A stretch of 64,000 bases of DNA from assembly GCF_037975245.1 (NCBI RefSeq), contig NC_092562.1:4644001-4708000 (forward strand), given 5' to 3'. Origin of the DNA: Apostichopus japonicus. Lineage: Eukaryota; Echinodermata; Holothuroidea; Aspidochirotida; Stichopodidae. The translations under genes were made by a program, and so were the position numbers. Shown one piece after another: positions 63,550 through 64,000 of the stretch; within the stretch, counting starts at the first letter, position 1, and every line of letters starts with the position of its first letter. The notes under the pieces are model-generated. The model saw only the letters and a list, made by a program, of their open reading frames with translations, was not told where the DNA came from and did not search any database.

Positions 63550-64000
63550 GTAGGTAACGGCTCACGAACCGTTGGAAGACCGAAGGACCCGAGCACTTAC
63601 TCAACAGTTGCATTTGTATGGACAAAAGCTCTCATCATTGCTGAAATGCTCAATGCATCAAAGACTTTATTACAGACAGCACAGAACCGAAGGTGGGGGG
63701 AATGTAGGGCTCACAATATCTAGTCTTTGGGGTAGTCAGGATTTAGCAGCAGCGGTGGGAAAGAAACAATGATCACCAGCATCTTTTAGGTGGTGTATTA
63801 TATTTTTTCACCTAGATTACAACTTTGTATATAGTAATGAATCTAGGGGGGAGGGAGGAGCTAAATGTGGTCCTCTTATTGATTTTCATTTCATCCTTAC
63901 ATAAATATGAAGAGGCATTATTAATAATAAAAACCAATCTGATGCCTGAAGGACCTCTGATATGATGATGGAGGCAGTGACCCAAACACTGAATGTGTTT
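63550..64000. other. Intron 19 of the NACHT gene (incomplete)
   Basis: No further acceptor with a coding frame in the right phase is seen before the window end. Confidence 0.6.

Overview
This is a window of animal nuclear DNA, not bacterial or viral. It holds two multi-exon genes on the plus strand with GT/AG introns. Long AT-rich gene-free DNA carries microsatellites, tandem arrays and many small DNA-transposon derivatives. The echinoderm words (frequent TAGGCCT and TACTGTACAGTA), a tRNA-derived SINE and a Tie-like receptor ectodomain point to a deuterostome invertebrate, most likely an echinoderm and perhaps a sea cucumber. The species is an inference, not a reading.

Layout. 1-7 kb: a broken DIRS-like retrotransposon (minus strand), tRNA-derived repeats, a small cluster of NFI-like and heat-shock-like motifs, a GC-rich tandem array, a second array whose units carry a CCGC...GCGG hairpin, and a 219-bp direct repeat. 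7-31 kb: mostly gene-free. It holds two isolated minus-strand segments that look like first coding exons, three complete MITEs with target-site duplications, a 53/160-bp higher-order minisatellite, a 148-bp tandem duplication and microsatellites.

31.5-44.4 kb: a nine-exon gene (550 codons as I join it) for a single-pass membrane protein. It has a signal peptide, two Ig-like domains, four EGF-like modules closely resembling the Tie1/Tie2 ectodomain, one transmembrane helix and a 27-residue tail with no kinase. Its 6.9-kb intron 2 is filled with transposons, including a possible 5-kb element with a C2H2 zinc-finger ORF. 44.4-49.35 kb: 3' flank and intergenic DNA with a TTAA-type element.

49.4 kb to the window end: the first 19 coding exons (864 codons, open at the 3' side) of a STAND-type NTPase. 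It has a dual-acylation N-terminus (MGCGSS), a DUF4062 domain, a NACHT P-loop domain, a helical region and the start of TPR-like repeats. In two introns of this gene, tandem arrays have copied the end of the preceding exon together with its 5' splice site. The receptor and the NTPase are adjacent and co-oriented. Both are of kinds associated with signalling or defence, but no functional link is shown by the sequence.

All exon joins were made by eye from splice signals and phase. Every join in both genes is phase-consistent.
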